From Candidatus Accumulibacter regalis (GTDB lineage: Bacteria > Pseudomonadota > Gammaproteobacteria > Burkholderiales > Rhodocyclaceae), in NCBI GenBank assembly GCA_000585075.1, contig JEMY01000044.1:37400-101399 (forward strand): DNA of 64,000 nucleotides, written 5' to 3'. Below, in pieces: positions 9,039 to 19,300 of this stretch. Numbering within the stretch: the stretch's first letter is position 1; each line of letters begins with the position of its first letter. The translations under genes and the position numbers were made by a program. Under the pieces are notes generated by a model. The model saw nothing but the letters and a program-made list of their open reading frames with translations. It had not been told where the DNA came from and did not search any database.

Positions 9039-9482
9039 ATGTTCAAGAATATTCTCATTCCCACCGATGGTTCGGCGGTGTCACGCAAGGCCATCAAGGC
9101 GGGCATCAAGCTGGCGCAGGCGCTCGGCGCGAAGGTCACCGGTTACTACGGGATCGTGATGTTGCCGCCGTCTGTCTACGGCGACGGCGATCTCATCGAG
9201 AAGAATGTGGTGAAAACGCTTGACCGGCTGGCCCGGGCCACGGGCGAGAAGTACCTCGACGAGATCGCTCAGGCCGCTGCGGCTGCCGGGGTCGAGTACA
9301 CGGGGCTGATCAGCAAGCCGGCGTCGGCGTACGAGGGGATCATCGAGGCAACGAAGAAGAAGCACTGCGACGCTGTCTTCATGGCCTCGCGCGGGCGCAG
9401 CGAATTCAAGAAACTGCTCCTCGGCAGCGTCACGCACAAGGTGCTGTCACACTCGACGGTGCCGGTGATCGTCTACCGCTAA
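9039..9482 (+). CDS. universal stress protein (UspA family)
   Basis: A 147-residue single-domain universal stress protein. It begins with the conserved strand and loop FKNILIPTDGSAVSRKA and ends with HSTVPVIVYR. The nucleotide-binding loop is seen as ASRGRSEFKKLLLGSVTHKVL; the usual GxxGxxxxxxxxxGS/T pattern is only partly kept (G-R-S instead of G-x-x-G), so ATP binding is uncertain. The frame is open upstream of 9039, but the ATG with a CGGAG ribosome-binding site and the family N-terminus fix the start. It is monocistronic between a divergent antiporter gene and a convergent gltI-like gene. Confidence 0.9.
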   Translation: MFKNILIPTDGSAVSRKAIKAGIKLAQALGAKVTGYYGIVMLPPSVYGDGDLIEKNVVKTLDRLARATGEKYLDEIAQAAAAAGVEYTGLISKPASAYEGIIEATKKKHCDAVFMASRGRSEFKKLLLGSVTHKVLSHSTVPVIVYR

Positions 9483-9610
9483 CGGCGACGATCCGACGCG
9501 GGGGCTCCTCGTCGCGGCAGCGTTTGCGTCTACGCCTGGGCGTCGGATGACCGCAGCCTGCCGGAGCGCTTTTCCCCCTGGCTCGAAGCCTGATCGTAGC
9601 TAGTTCGTAC

Positions 9611-10516
9611 CTAATCGTAGGCCCTGTCGTTGGGCGATTTGTACAGCTTCTTGAGCGCATACGAGAGGGCGAAGTTGAGGTTCAGGCCCTTCGGCGGGAT
9701 CGGTTGCAGGAACCACCTGGCGTAGAGCTTCTCCGCTTCGCCCGAGGTCATCACCTTGGCCAGCGCCTCATCGACGACTTTCTTGAACGCCGGGTCGTCC
9801 TTGCGCAACATGCAGCCGTAGGCTTCATACGATTGCGGCGTTCCGACCACCGCCCAGTCGCGGGCGTTCCTGGCTTTTGCCAGTTCCCCGTAGAGCAGCA
9901 CCTCGTCCATTACAAAGGCCGCCGCACGGCCGCTTTCCAGGGTCAGGAACGCTTCGCCGTGATCCTTCGCGCTGATGATCTTCATCTTCATGTTGCTGCT
10001 TTCGTTCATCTTGCGCAGCAGGCTTTCGGAGGTCGTGCCGGCCGTGGTCACGACAGTCTTGCCGGCCAGGTCGGGGAAATCCTTGATCGCCGAGTTGGTC
10101 CTGGTCATCAGGCGGGTCCCGACGACGAAGATGCTGTTCGAGAAGGCGACCTGTTTCTGCCGTTCGCTGGTGTTCGTCGTTGAACCGCATTCCAGGTCGA
10201 CCGATCCGTTTTCGACGAGCGTGATGCGATTCTCGGAGGTCACCGGCAGCAGCTTGATGTCGAGCTTGGTGAGCTTCAATTCGGCCTTGATTGCCGCCAC
10301 CGCCTTGAGCATCATGTCCTGCGAGTAGCCGACCACCTGCTGCTTGTCGTCGTAGTAGGAGAAGGGGATCGACGACTCGCGATGGCCGAGAGTGATGACT
10401 CCGCTATCCTTGATTTTCTTCAGCGTCCCGGTCAATTCCTGCGCCAGGACCGGCGCCGACATCAGGGAAGTGGCAAGCGTTGCCGCAATGGCGAAGCGCC
10501 GCGAAATGGTGAACAT
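9611..10516 (-). CDS. gltI: GltI-type amino-acid ABC transporter substrate-binding protein
   Basis: A 301-residue periplasmic binding protein (SBP family 3) with a signal peptide ending near residue 25 (PVLAQE). Sequence blocks typical of the glutamate/aspartate protein are LGHRESSIPFSYYDDKQQVVGYSQDM, VDLECGSTTNTSERQKQVAFSN and the C-terminal YARWFLQPIPPKG. It would capture glutamate/aspartate and deliver it to GltJK-GltL. No permease or ATPase gene lies beside it: the neighbours are the stress protein and a DASS transporter. It is therefore an orphan binding protein in this window. A good AGGAGA ribosome-binding site precedes the ATG. Confidence 0.9.
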   Translation of the reverse strand: MFTISRRFAIAATLATSLMSAPVLAQELTGTLKKIKDSGVITLGHRESSIPFSYYDDKQQVVGYSQDMMLKAVAAIKAELKLTKLDIKLLPVTSENRITLVENGSVDLECGSTTNTSERQKQVAFSNSIFVVGTRLMTRTNSAIKDFPDLAGKTVVTTAGTTSESLLRKMNESSNMKMKIISAKDHGEAFLTLESGRAAAFVMDEVLLYGELAKARNARDWAVVGTPQSYEAYGCMLRKDDPAFKKVVDEALAKVMTSGEAEKLYARWFLQPIPPKGLNLNFALSYALKKLYKSPNDRAYD

Positions 10517-10606
10517 CGTCTCTGTCTCCTTTGCTATCGGAAAATTGGTCGCCGTTGGTCGGAACGACGGCGGCGAGCGTGTGCGGAGCGTCTCGCGGTG
10601 TCCTGG

Positions 10607-12026
10607 CTAGCCGACCCAGAGAATCCACGGGGTGCCAATGACCAGAAACACCAGGGTGCAGAAACCGGTTGTCGCCAAGCCCAGGCGATAGAGTTCGCTC
10701 TGCTTGAGATAACCGCTGGCGACGAAGATGATGTTCTGGCTGCCGCCTTGCGGAGTGATCACCGAAAAGTAGCTGCTCGCGAAGAGGAGCGCATAGGCCA
10801 TCAGGGCGACCGGAACACCTGACTTCACCCCGACGTCGAGAAACACCCCGAGCAGTGCCAGAACCTGCGCATTCTGACTGACGAAACCAAAGTGCAGCAA
10901 GACGTAGATGACCAGCAAGGCGACGTAGGCGACCGGCCAGGCGAGGCCTTCGAGCCCGACGGCCAGGCGCTCGCCGACGTAGCCCATGAAGCCCATTTCG
11001 TTGAGTTGCCCGCTCATGCCAAAAAGCACCGCCAGCCAGATGAAAGTAACCAGTGTGCCGCCCTGCTTGCTCATGTCATCCATGGTCAGAACGCCGGTGA
11101 TCATCAGCGTGGCCAGACCGGCGAGGGCAATTGCCGTCAGGTTCAGCTTGTAGGGAGCGGCCAGAATCCAGCCGGTGACCATGATCGCGAAGGTGATCGC
11201 CGTGATCCACTCGTGGCGTGACATCGGTCCCATTGCCTGCAGTTCCTTGCGTGCGTGCTCTGGCGCGTCCGGGGTGCTGGTGATTCCGGGCGGGAACAGA
11301 CGATAGAGCAGCAGCGGCAGCAGGGCGATCACCAGCAGACACGGCACGGAGGAGGCGAGCAGCCACGAGCCACGAGCCAAAGTCGATTTTAAGCCCCTGT
11401 TCGGCGGCCAGCGACGCTCCGACCGGATTGCCCGAGGTGGCGGTGAACCACAGCGCCGACGTGATGGCCAGGCTGGCCATGCCGCAGAACATCAGGTAGC
11501 CGCCGAGGCGGCGCTTGTTCTCGTCATCGGGGGTCGAGCCGCTGTTCTGCGCCAGCGCCAGGATGATCGGGAAAAGAACACCTCCGCGCGCGGTATTGCT
11601 CGGGAAGCCGGGGGCAATGAGGGTATCGGTGATGAAGATGCTGTACGCCAGACCGAGGGTAGATTTCCCGAATACCGTGATCACCCGCAGACTGATCCGC
11701 TTGCCGAGTCCGCTCTTGACCACCGCTTGTGAAACCAGGAAAGCCGTCACCACCAGAAGGACGATGGCGTTGGCGAAGGCGCCGTAGGCCTTGGCCGGAG
11801 TCAGCGTGTTGGTCAACACCACGATCGAACAGGCGAGCAGAGCCGAGGTGAACAGCGGGAAAACATTGAGGACCACGGAGGTGATCGCCGAGGCGAAGAT
11901 GGCAAAGAGGTGCCAGGCCTCAACGGTCAGCCCTTCGGGAACCGGCGCGAACCAGAGGCCAAAGAAGAGGATCAGCAGACCCGCCAACTTCACGATCTTT
12001 CCCGTTGCGAAAGCGGCTGTACTCAT
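10607..12026 (-). pseudogene. DASS-family Na+/dicarboxylate (anion) symporter, frameshifted
   Basis: Two overlapping frames together make one divalent anion:Na+ symporter. The first (start 12026) runs through SNTARGGVLFPI and TATSGNPVGASLAAEQGLKIDFGSWL; the second continues LLASSVPCLLVIALL to the end at 10607. The join falls in a duplicated 7-bp unit at 11361-11378. Removing one copy restores a continuous frame of 471 codons, a normal length for SLC13-type carriers of malate, 2-oxoglutarate or related dianions. About 12 membrane segments are predicted. The start ATG overlaps the TGA of the upstream lipoprotein gene (ATGA). As read, the protein would be cut after about 230 residues plus a missense tail. 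Confidence 0.85.
11361..11378. repeat. 7-bp tandem duplication that breaks the DASS transporter
   Basis: The plus strand reads agccacg-agccacg-agcc. The coding strand therefore has ggctcgt twice. With one unit the codons read D-F-G-S-W-L-L-A-S-S and join the two frames exactly; with two the downstream part is shifted by one base. Confidence 0.9.
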
Positions 12027-12652
12027 TTTTGACCTCCTGCAGGGGTGGGAGCAACCGCATGGGGCGAGCCGAGGCGCGCCCAGCCATTCAGACCGACGAC
12101 CCGACCGGTCAGTTCGTTGCCTTCGATAGCACCGAGGCGCTTCCATTTGAAGTTGTATTCGCCGCTTATCCCGGCGTAGCGACCGGTACCGCCAATGAAT
12201 TTACCTTCGATCAGCTGGCCGGGGCCCAGGCCTTCTCCGCTCAACTCGCTGAAGACCTTTTCGCCATGCTCGTCAGTCCATACACTGCGCCCCTGCATGC
12301 CGGTGGTGGTGTCGGAAAAGGCGATGACCTGGGCTTGAAAACCGCGATTTATTCGCTCCTTGCCGCTCAGTAACAGCGACCCGCTGAGCTGGAAGACGCT
12401 GGCCTGCTGGCCCGGTCCGAGGTCTAGCGCATGGCGACTGCCTATGGTGGTCCAGGTGCCGGTGAAGGTGCGCTTGTCGTCTGTCGCCATCGGCGCCGCA
12501 GTCGTCGCAGTCATCGCAGGCGTAGTCGTCGCTGTGGTCGCAGTTGCCGCAGGCGGAGCGTCCGCCTGGCCACAGGCTGTTACCAGGAGAATGCTGAGCA
12601 AGGCGATACTTCGCCCGCAATGGCGTGTCGATGATCCGCCGGGTAAACGCAT
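12023..12652 (-). CDS. lipoprotein of unknown function coupled to the DASS transporter
   Basis: A 209-residue exported protein with a lipobox (ILLVTAC, Cys27) and a Thr/Ala/Pro-rich linker at about residues 30-57. The mature domain is predicted beta-rich. A GGTGRYAGISGEYNFKW motif near residues 155-171 recalls the glycine-rich repeat of allene-oxide-cyclase/dirigent-like barrels (weak resemblance). No catalytic motif is recognised. A strong AGGAGG lies 8 bp before the ATG. Its TGA overlaps the ATG of the frameshifted symporter gene, so the two are translationally coupled. This suggests a periplasmic partner of the carrier; the role is inference only. Confidence 0.7.
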   Translation of the reverse strand: MRLPGGSSTRHCGRSIALLSILLVTACGQADAPPAATATTATTTPAMTATTAAPMATDDKRTFTGTWTTIGSRHALDLGPGQQASVFQLSGSLLLSGKERINRGFQAQVIAFSDTTTGMQGRSVWTDEHGEKVFSELSGEGLGPGQLIEGKFIGGTGRYAGISGEYNFKWKRLGAIEGNELTGRVVGLNGWARLGSPHAVAPTPAGGQK

Positions 12653-12861
12653 GATCGTGCCTCCTAAGAAAAAAGAAGCGGCAAAAGGCAGGCCTTCGCT
12701 TCGCCAACACGTCGGCAGGTGGCCCCGCGCCTTCGGGATTCTGGATCCGAGATTAGCACTTTGCTTTGTGCACGGCGAAGTTTTCTTGTGGCGCCCTTGA
12801 CTGCGTCGAGGAGGTGCTGATGTCGTAAGATGCGTTCATCGCAGTGACGGAGTGAAATGCC

Positions 12862-13890
12862 ATGGGTATTCTCGACTGGTTCAAGAACCGACCGGCCCAA
12901 TTCGACCCAGACCGCGTGTCTGACGAGATGATTCGTGGGGCAGTGGACAAGGCGATCGCCTTGACCAACCCGCGTCTCAAGCTGCTGCCGCATTGCCACA
13001 AGCGCCTGACGCCGTCGGTCGAGACGACCATCGAATTTCTGCGCGCGCTGGTCCAGTCGCTGCCGGCCGCGCGACCGCTTTCGTCGGCCGTCTGGGCTTC
13101 CGATCCGGCTTTGCGGGCGTTCTTCGTCTCGCCGTCGGATATTCCGGCCGTGCTTGGCAGTTCGGACAATCTGCGCACGCTGTTCGACAAGTTTCCGGGC
13201 CTTGACGAAGCCTATCTCGTCCTCGGCATGGCGCTCAAGGAACAGCGGGTCTTCGGAATCGCGCTGCACGGAGGGATGGTGCAGCGCGACGTGGCTCAGA
13301 CCAGTGTCAGCTTCTCTGATCACCGGGCACGCTTCTGCGGTGGCGACGATTCGCGCCTGCGCCGCGTCGTGGGGGTCGGGGTTTACGAATACCTGCTTGC
13401 CCAGGCCCTGTCGGAGATCGGCGAGGAGCGTGTCGAAAGGCAGGAACTGCAGGCAAGTCGTTCGCTGATCCGGGCACGCCTGAGATTGCTTCAGCAACAC
13501 GGTCCGGGCCTGGGGTCGATGTTCGGCGATGCTCCGGCCGCAGCCAGCGAGCAGGCCGGCCTGCAGGCTCAGCTGCTGGAAAACGAGCGACAACTCGAGG
13601 TGATGGGGGGCAGTGAGTCAGTCCTGGAAGCGGAACTCGAATGCCTGAAGGCGCTACTCGACAACCCGCAGCGCTATCTGCACGTCGAGCCGCGGCACTT
13701 GCGGCTCAGCAAGATGAACGTCGTGCTCGATGAGGCGAGTACGGAGGCTGCTGCTGACGTCGATTTTTGCTTTGCGGAGCTGCGCGGCTCGCCGCCAATG
13801 CAGAGAGCCTTCGTCCTGGCGCGCGTCGCGCGCAGCGAAGTGCCCCCGCCGCAGACGATCAATTTTGCCGATGCGAGCCGCTACCTCTGA
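12862..13890 (+). CDS. uncharacterised protein, 342 residues
   Basis: I do not recognise a domain. The protein starts MGILDWFKNRPAQFDPDRVSD, has no signal peptide or membrane segment, and seems cytoplasmic. Residues about 190-265 are rich in Leu, Glu, Gln and Arg with heptad-like spacing (VERQELQASRSLIRARLRLLQQ and QAQLLENERQLEVMG), suggesting a coiled coil. The C-terminal third (LHVEPRHLRLSKMNVVLDE) is well ordered. Codon use matches its neighbours and an RBS (GGAGTG) precedes the ATG, so it is a real gene. It diverges from the lipoprotein-symporter pair and converges on ppk2. Conserved-hypothetical is the fairest call. Confidence 0.75.
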   Translation: MGILDWFKNRPAQFDPDRVSDEMIRGAVDKAIALTNPRLKLLPHCHKRLTPSVETTIEFLRALVQSLPAARPLSSAVWASDPALRAFFVSPSDIPAVLGSSDNLRTLFDKFPGLDEAYLVLGMALKEQRVFGIALHGGMVQRDVAQTSVSFSDHRARFCGGDDSRLRRVVGVGVYEYLLAQALSEIGEERVERQELQASRSLIRARLRLLQQHGPGLGSMFGDAPAAASEQAGLQAQLLENERQLEVMGGSESVLEAELECLKALLDNPQRYLHVEPRHLRLSKMNVVLDEASTEAAADVDFCFAELRGSPPMQRAFVLARVARSEVPPPQTINFADASRYL

Positions 13891-13981
13891 CGGGTAGAGC
13901 GTCCCCGGGGGGCTGTGTGCCGGTGGGCAGGGAAAAGACGGAGCCGGTTTCCGGTCGGGAACCGGGCCGCCGAGCGATGCT

Positions 13982-14860
13982 TCAGAACACCTCCGGAACG
14001 TACTTCACGGGATGGTCGCTTTCCTGGTACTTTCCGGCGCTTTGCCGTTTGGGCAGGGTGACTTTCGGCGGCTTCGGCACTTCGTAGGGGATGCTCTTCA
14101 GGAGGTGCCTGATGATGTTCAGCCGCACGCGCTTCTTGTCGTCCGAACGCGCCGCGAACCATGGCGCCCACTCGCTATCGGTTGCCGCGAACATGTCGTC
14201 GCGCGCTTGCGAGTAGTCGTACCAGCGGCTGTACGACTTGAGGTCCATCGGGGACAGCTTCCAATGTTTGCGCGGGTCGGTGATGCGCGCTTCGAGGCGG
14301 CGTGTCTGCTCGTCCATGTCGACTTCCAGCCAGTACTTGAGCAGGATGATGTCGTTCTTGCTGACCATGAGTTTTTCGAACAGCGGAGCCCCCTTGAGGA
14401 AGTCCTGCACTTGCTCGTCGCTGGCGAAACCCATGACGCGTTCGACACCCGCACGGTTGTACCAGCTGCGGTCGAAGATCACCACTTCGCCGGCCGCCGG
14501 AAAGTGCGGCAGGTAGCGTTGCAGGTACATCTGGGTCTTCTCGCGTTCAGTTGGCGCGGGCAGGGCGACGACACGAAAAACGCGCGGGCTGACGCGGCCG
14601 GTGATCGCCTTGATCGTCCCGCCCTTGCCGGCTCCGTCGCGGCCTTCGAAGACGATGATCACCTTGAGTCCCTTGCTGACCACCCATTGCTGGAGGTGAA
14701 CCAGCTCGGCCTCGAGCTTCTCGAGTTCCTTCAGGTAGGTCTTGTTGGACATCTTTTTCGCCGGCGCCGCGGTTTCGCCGCTGGCCAGTTGTACCTGCAT
14801 CGCCGGGTTGGAGGCTTGCGCGGACTTGGTTATCTTTGCTGATTTGGATTTCTTGCTCAT
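13982..14860 (-). CDS. ppk2: polyphosphate kinase 2
   Basis: A 292-residue PPK2-family enzyme, which uses polyphosphate to phosphorylate nucleotides (or the reverse). Walker A is GRDGAGKG at residues 73-80 and Walker B is VVIFDRSWYNRAGVE with Asp130. The lid region is EARITDPRKHWKLSPMD, followed by the conserved SRWYDYSQARDDMF. A basic, low-complexity N-terminal extension of about 35 residues precedes the domain. It is a one-domain PPK2 (class I/II undecided from sequence; whether it prefers ADP/GDP or AMP is not known). The enzyme fits a polyphosphate-accumulating host. Monocistronic, with AGGAGA before the ATG. Confidence 0.93.
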   Translation of the reverse strand: MSKKSKSAKITKSAQASNPAMQVQLASGETAAPAKKMSNKTYLKELEKLEAELVHLQQWVVSKGLKVIIVFEGRDGAGKGGTIKAITGRVSPRVFRVVALPAPTEREKTQMYLQRYLPHFPAAGEVVIFDRSWYNRAGVERVMGFASDEQVQDFLKGAPLFEKLMVSKNDIILLKYWLEVDMDEQTRRLEARITDPRKHWKLSPMDLKSYSRWYDYSQARDDMFAATDSEWAPWFAARSDDKKRVRLNIIRHLLKSIPYEVPKPPKVTLPKRQSAGKYQESDHPVKYVPEVF

Positions 14861-14937
14861 CGGTTTCTCCTGAGGGTTGTCAGTGGGGCGGTTGTGCCCG
14901 GGGTCTATGCTACAAGGGCGCCTGGCGCCGGAATGGC

Positions 14938-16383
14938 CTAGCGAGTCGTGGGGCCCGGATCATGCGCAGCATCGCTGGCGGTGGTTAGCGCATCGGCCAC
15001 TCGTGCCGCCTCGTTCACCCAGCCGCCGCCCATTGCCAGGTAGAGGTTGATCATCGCCTGAAACTGCGTCTGTTGCGTCTGCGTGTATTGCAGCTGAACG
15101 TTGAACAGGCTGCGCTCGGCGTCGAGCACTTCGATGTAGCTGGTGTAGCCGTTGTCGTAGCGCAGCCGGGCGGTCGCTGAATACTGCTGCAGCGCTTGCA
15201 CCTGCTGCTTCTGAGCGCGCAGCTGTTGGCGTGTGCGGTCCTGGTTGATCAGCGCGTCGTTGACCTCCCGAAAAGCTTCCTGGATCGTTCGCTGGTAGGC
15301 GAACAGCGCTTGCTGCTGTGCCGCCTCGGCTTCCTGTACCTGACCGGCGATGGCGCCGGCCGTGAAAATAGGCATGGTGATCGGCGCCGAGTATTGCCAG
15401 ACCTTCGATTGGCTGTTGAACAGCTGGCTCAGTCCGTTGCTGGCATAGCCGAGGAGACCGGTCAGCGAGATGGTGGGGAAGTAGGCGGCCTTGGCGGCGC
15501 CGATCAACGCGTTGGCGGCGATCAGGTTCTGCTCGGCCAACTGGATGTCGGGCCGGCGTTCGAGTAGATCGGAGGGCAGGCCGGCGGGGATCGTCGGCAG
15601 CGTGAGTTGATCGATGTCCTTGCCCCGGGCGATGGGCCCGGGATTGCGACCGAGCAAGACGCTGAGGCCGTTCTCCTGCTGGGCGATCGCCTTTTCGATC
15701 GGCGGGATGCTGGCCAGCGCTTCGTCGTACTGCGACTTGTTCTGGCTCAGTTCGAGCGTCGAAATGACGCCGCCCAGGTAGCGCTCCTGGAAAACGTCGT
15801 AGGACTCGCCGCGGCTTCGTGCCGTCGCCTGCGCAATTTCCAGCTGGCGATCGAGGTCGCGAAGGTTGATGTAGGCGGCGGCGACGCGGCCGACCAGCGA
15901 CAGAACCACCGCCCGGCGGGCATCTTCACTGGCCAGCAACTGTGCCTTGGCGGCTTCGTTGAGGCGGCGGATTCTCCCCCAGATGTCGATTTCCCAGCTG
16001 GCGGCGATCACTGCCTGGTAACTGTTGTAGGTGGACGCGCTGCTCGCGCCGGGAAGTGTATTGCGCTGTCGACTGGCCTCGTAGCCGGCGCCCACCTGCG
16101 GGAAAAGCTCGGCGCGGACGATGCCGTAGCGTCCGGCGAACTCGTCGATGCGCGCGGTGGCGATCAGCAGATCGTGGTTGTTGCGCAAGGCGGTGTTCAC
16201 CAGGTCGTCGAGTACCGGGTCATCGAACTGCTTCCACCAGGCGGTGTTGGCGAGGTCATTGGCGGCCGTGTCGCTGAGGCGCCAGGCGGGCGGTGTCTCG
16301 ACCTGTGGGCGAAGGTAGTCGGGGCCGATCATGCAGCCGCTGGCGAGCAGCGCCAGCAGGGCCGCGAGCAGGGATTTACGCAT
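14938..16383 (-). CDS. RND efflux outer-membrane factor (OprM/NodT type lipoprotein)
   Basis: A 481-residue TolC-like outer membrane channel of the NodT/OprM group. It starts with a lipoprotein signal (LALLASGC, Cys17) followed by MIGPDYLRPQVETPPAW, the usual N-terminus. Two OEP repeats are visible, with LLERRPDIQLAEQNLIAANALIGAAKAAYFPTISL in the second. A longer frame upstream exists, but the ATG at 16383 starts exactly at the signal sequence and overlaps the stop of the permease gene by 8 bp. It is the last gene of the adaptor-permease-channel operon and completes a tripartite pump. Confidence 0.92.
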   Translation of the reverse strand: MRKSLLAALLALLASGCMIGPDYLRPQVETPPAWRLSDTAANDLANTAWWKQFDDPVLDDLVNTALRNNHDLLIATARIDEFAGRYGIVRAELFPQVGAGYEASRQRNTLPGASSASTYNSYQAVIAASWEIDIWGRIRRLNEAAKAQLLASEDARRAVVLSLVGRVAAAYINLRDLDRQLEIAQATARSRGESYDVFQERYLGGVISTLELSQNKSQYDEALASIPPIEKAIAQQENGLSVLLGRNPGPIARGKDIDQLTLPTIPAGLPSDLLERRPDIQLAEQNLIAANALIGAAKAAYFPTISLTGLLGYASNGLSQLFNSQSKVWQYSAPITMPIFTAGAIAGQVQEAEAAQQQALFAYQRTIQEAFREVNDALINQDRTRQQLRAQKQQVQALQQYSATARLRYDNGYTSYIEVLDAERSLFNVQLQYTQTQQTQFQAMINLYLAMGGGWVNEAARVADALTTASDAAHDPGPTTR

Positions 16384-19300
16384 GATTCTCGCCCTCCTTT
16401 CCTGCGCTGGGCGGCGGGAGCTTGGCCGCAGGAGCGTGGCCATGCCCGCCAGCATCGCCGTCAGGGTGTTGATAGGGGCCCGTATGGCCCTTGTGCGCGA
16501 GCTTCTCGACGACGTAGAAGCACACCGGGACGACGAAGATGGCAATGCAGGTCGCCGCCAGCATGCCGCCGATTACCGCTCCACCCATTACCTGCCGTGA
16601 AATCGCACCGGCACCGGTCGACAGGGCCAGCGGCACGAGGCCGAAGATGAAGGCGAAGGAGGTCATCAGGATTGGCCGAAGGCGGAGCTGCGCGCCCTTG
16701 AGCGTCGCGTCGGCCAGCGACAGCTCGCCTTTTTCGTACTCCATCTTGGCAAATTCGACGATCAGGATGGCGTTCTTGGCGGCCAGGCCGATGAGCATCA
16801 CCAGGCCGATCTGTGCATAGATGTTGTTCTCCTGGCCGCGCAGCAGCAGTGCTGCGAACGCGCCGGCGACGGCGATCGGTGTACCGAGAAGGACCGAAAA
16901 CGGCAGCGACCAGCTCTCGTATTGTGCTGCCAGGATCAGGAAGACGCAGAGCAGCGAGAAGCCGAAGATGACCATTGGCGAGACCCCTTGCTGTGCGCGC
17001 TTCTCCTGGTAGGACATGCCCATGTAGTCGTAGCCCATGTCGCTGGGCATGGTCTGGGCGAACACTTCCTCGAGTGCCTTCATGACCTGATCGGAGCTGT
17101 AGCCGGGGGCCGGCGAGGCGTTGATCTGGGCGCTCCGGTAGAGGTTGTAGCGCATCGTGAACTCCGGTCCGGCGATGTTGCGCACCGAGGTCAGCGCCGA
17201 CAGCGGTACGGGTTGTCCGTCCTTGTTGCGCACATAGAACTGGCCGATGCCGTCGATATTGGTACGGTAATCGCCCTCGGCCTGCAGATAGACCTGCCAC
17301 TGGCGCCCAAAGCGGTTGAAGTAATTGATGAAGCCGCTACCCAGGAAGCTTTGCAGCGTCTTGTACACATCGTCGATATTGACCCCTTGCTTGAGGACCT
17401 TGTCGCGGTCGACGTCGACGAAGAGCTGCGGCACGGTGGGCCGGAATGTGGTCGACACGCTCGCCAGTTCGGGACGCTTTCTGGCCGCTTCGACGAACTT
17501 GGTGGTGTTCTCGGCGAGGAAGGCGATGTCCTTTCCTGCGCGGTCCTGGAGGATGAACGTCGCGCCGCCCGAGGTTCCCACGCCGGGAATTGCCGGTGGC
17601 GGGAACGAGAAGCCGATGGCCCCGGGAAGGCCGCCGAGCTTCTTCGTCAGCGCCGCCTTGATCGCTTCGTATTGCAGTTCCGGCGTCTTGCGTTCGGCCC
17701 ATTCCTCGAGGGTGATGAAGAAGAAGGCACTGTAGGTGTTCTGTACCTGGCTGAGCATGTTGTAGCCGATGACCGTCGTCGTGTACTTGACGCCCGGAAC
17801 CGCCATGATCAGTTCTTCGGCCTGTTTGGCGATTTCCCGGGTGCGCTGCAGGGAAGCCGCGTCGGGGAGCTGGATGCCGGCGTAGACGTAGCCCTGATCT
17901 TCATCGGGAAGGAAGCCGACGGGGGTCATCTTGCCGAGGAACCCGGCCGCGACGGCGATGGCAAGGAGAAAGAAAAGGCTGACCACGCTCTTGCGGATGG
18001 CCAGCCGGCAGGTTCCGACGTAGCCGCCGGTCAGCCGGTTGAAGCCGCTGTTGAACCAGTCGTAGAACTTCTGGACCGGGCCCGTTCCCCTGACCTTTGG
18101 TTTGAGAAGCAGCGCGCAGAGCGCCGGACTGAGCGTCAGTGCGTTGAACGCGGAAATGATCACCGACAGCGCAATGGTGACCGCAAACTGCTGATAGAGC
18201 TGGCCGGTGATACCGGGAATCATCGCTGTCGGTACGAACACCGCCGACAGGATGACGGCGATGGCGATCACCGGCCCGGTGACTTCGTCCATCGCCTTCA
18301 TCGTCGCCTCCTTGGGCGACAAGCCTTTCTCGATATGGTGCTCGACGGCTTCGACGACGACGATCGCGTCGTCGACGACCAGACCGATGGCCAGGACCAG
18401 ACCGAACAGCGACAGCGTGTTGATCGAGAATCCGAAGACCGGAAAGAGCATGAAGGTGCCGACCAGCGAGACCGGCACGGCGAGCAGCGGGATCAGCGTC
18501 GCGCGCCAGCCTTGCAGGAAGGCGAAGACGACGATGATCACCAGGACGATGGCCTCGAACAGCGTGTGCTGGATGGCGGTGATGCCTTCGGTGACCGAGA
18601 GCGTGGTATCGAGGGCGACGACGTAATCGAGGTCAGGAGGGAAACTCTTCTTGATGGTTTCCATCAGTGCCTTGGCGCCGTCTGCCGCTTCGAGAGCGTT
18701 TGCGCCGGGCATCTGGTAGAGGGCGATCAGCGTCGCCGCCTTGCCGTTGAGCCGGCCTTCCATGTTGTAGGTCTGGGCGCCGAGTTCGATGCGTGCGACA
18801 TCGCGAACGCGGACGATCGAGCCGTCCGGGTTGGCGCGCAGCACGACGTTGCCGAACTGCTCTTCATTTTCCAGCCGCCCTTGTGCACGTACCGCGTAGG
18901 TGAATTCCTGCCCCGCCGGGGCCGGTTCGGCACCGACCGTTCCCGCCGGATTGACGGTGTTCTGCGCTTTGACCGCGTTGATGATTTCGGGAATGGTGAT
19001 GTTCAGCTTGGCCAGCTGGTCGGGCTTGACCCACAGGCGCATGGCATACTGGCCGGCACCGAAGACGGTGACGCTGGCGATGCCCTTGACGCGCGTCATC
19101 TGGTCGTTGATGTTGATGAACGCGTAGTTGGAAAGGAAGACGCCGTCGTAGGTGTCGTTCGGCGAGTAGAGCGCGAACATCACCAGCGGCGAGGCGGTCG
19201 ACTTCTGCACAGTGACGCCGAAGTTGCGCACGTCCGCCGGCAGTTGCGAGTCGGCTTGGTTTGACCGCATCTGGGTCAGAATCTGGTCGGTGTTGACGTC

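Noticed and set aside
9611..10516. A complete glutamate/aspartate ABC transporter operon
   Set aside because: Only the binding protein is present; the neighbours are a stress protein and an unrelated transporter.
12664..13593. A 309-codon minus-strand frame across the unknown 342-residue gene
   Set aside because: It is Arg/Gln-rich without domains and lacks a ribosome-binding site. The plus-strand gene has a good start and a coiled-coil pattern.
16922..19264. A 780-codon plus-strand frame antisense to the RND permease
   Set aside because: It has no family character, is rich in Asp, Arg and Gly, and mirrors the codon pattern of the real permease gene. High-GC genes often leave long antisense frames.
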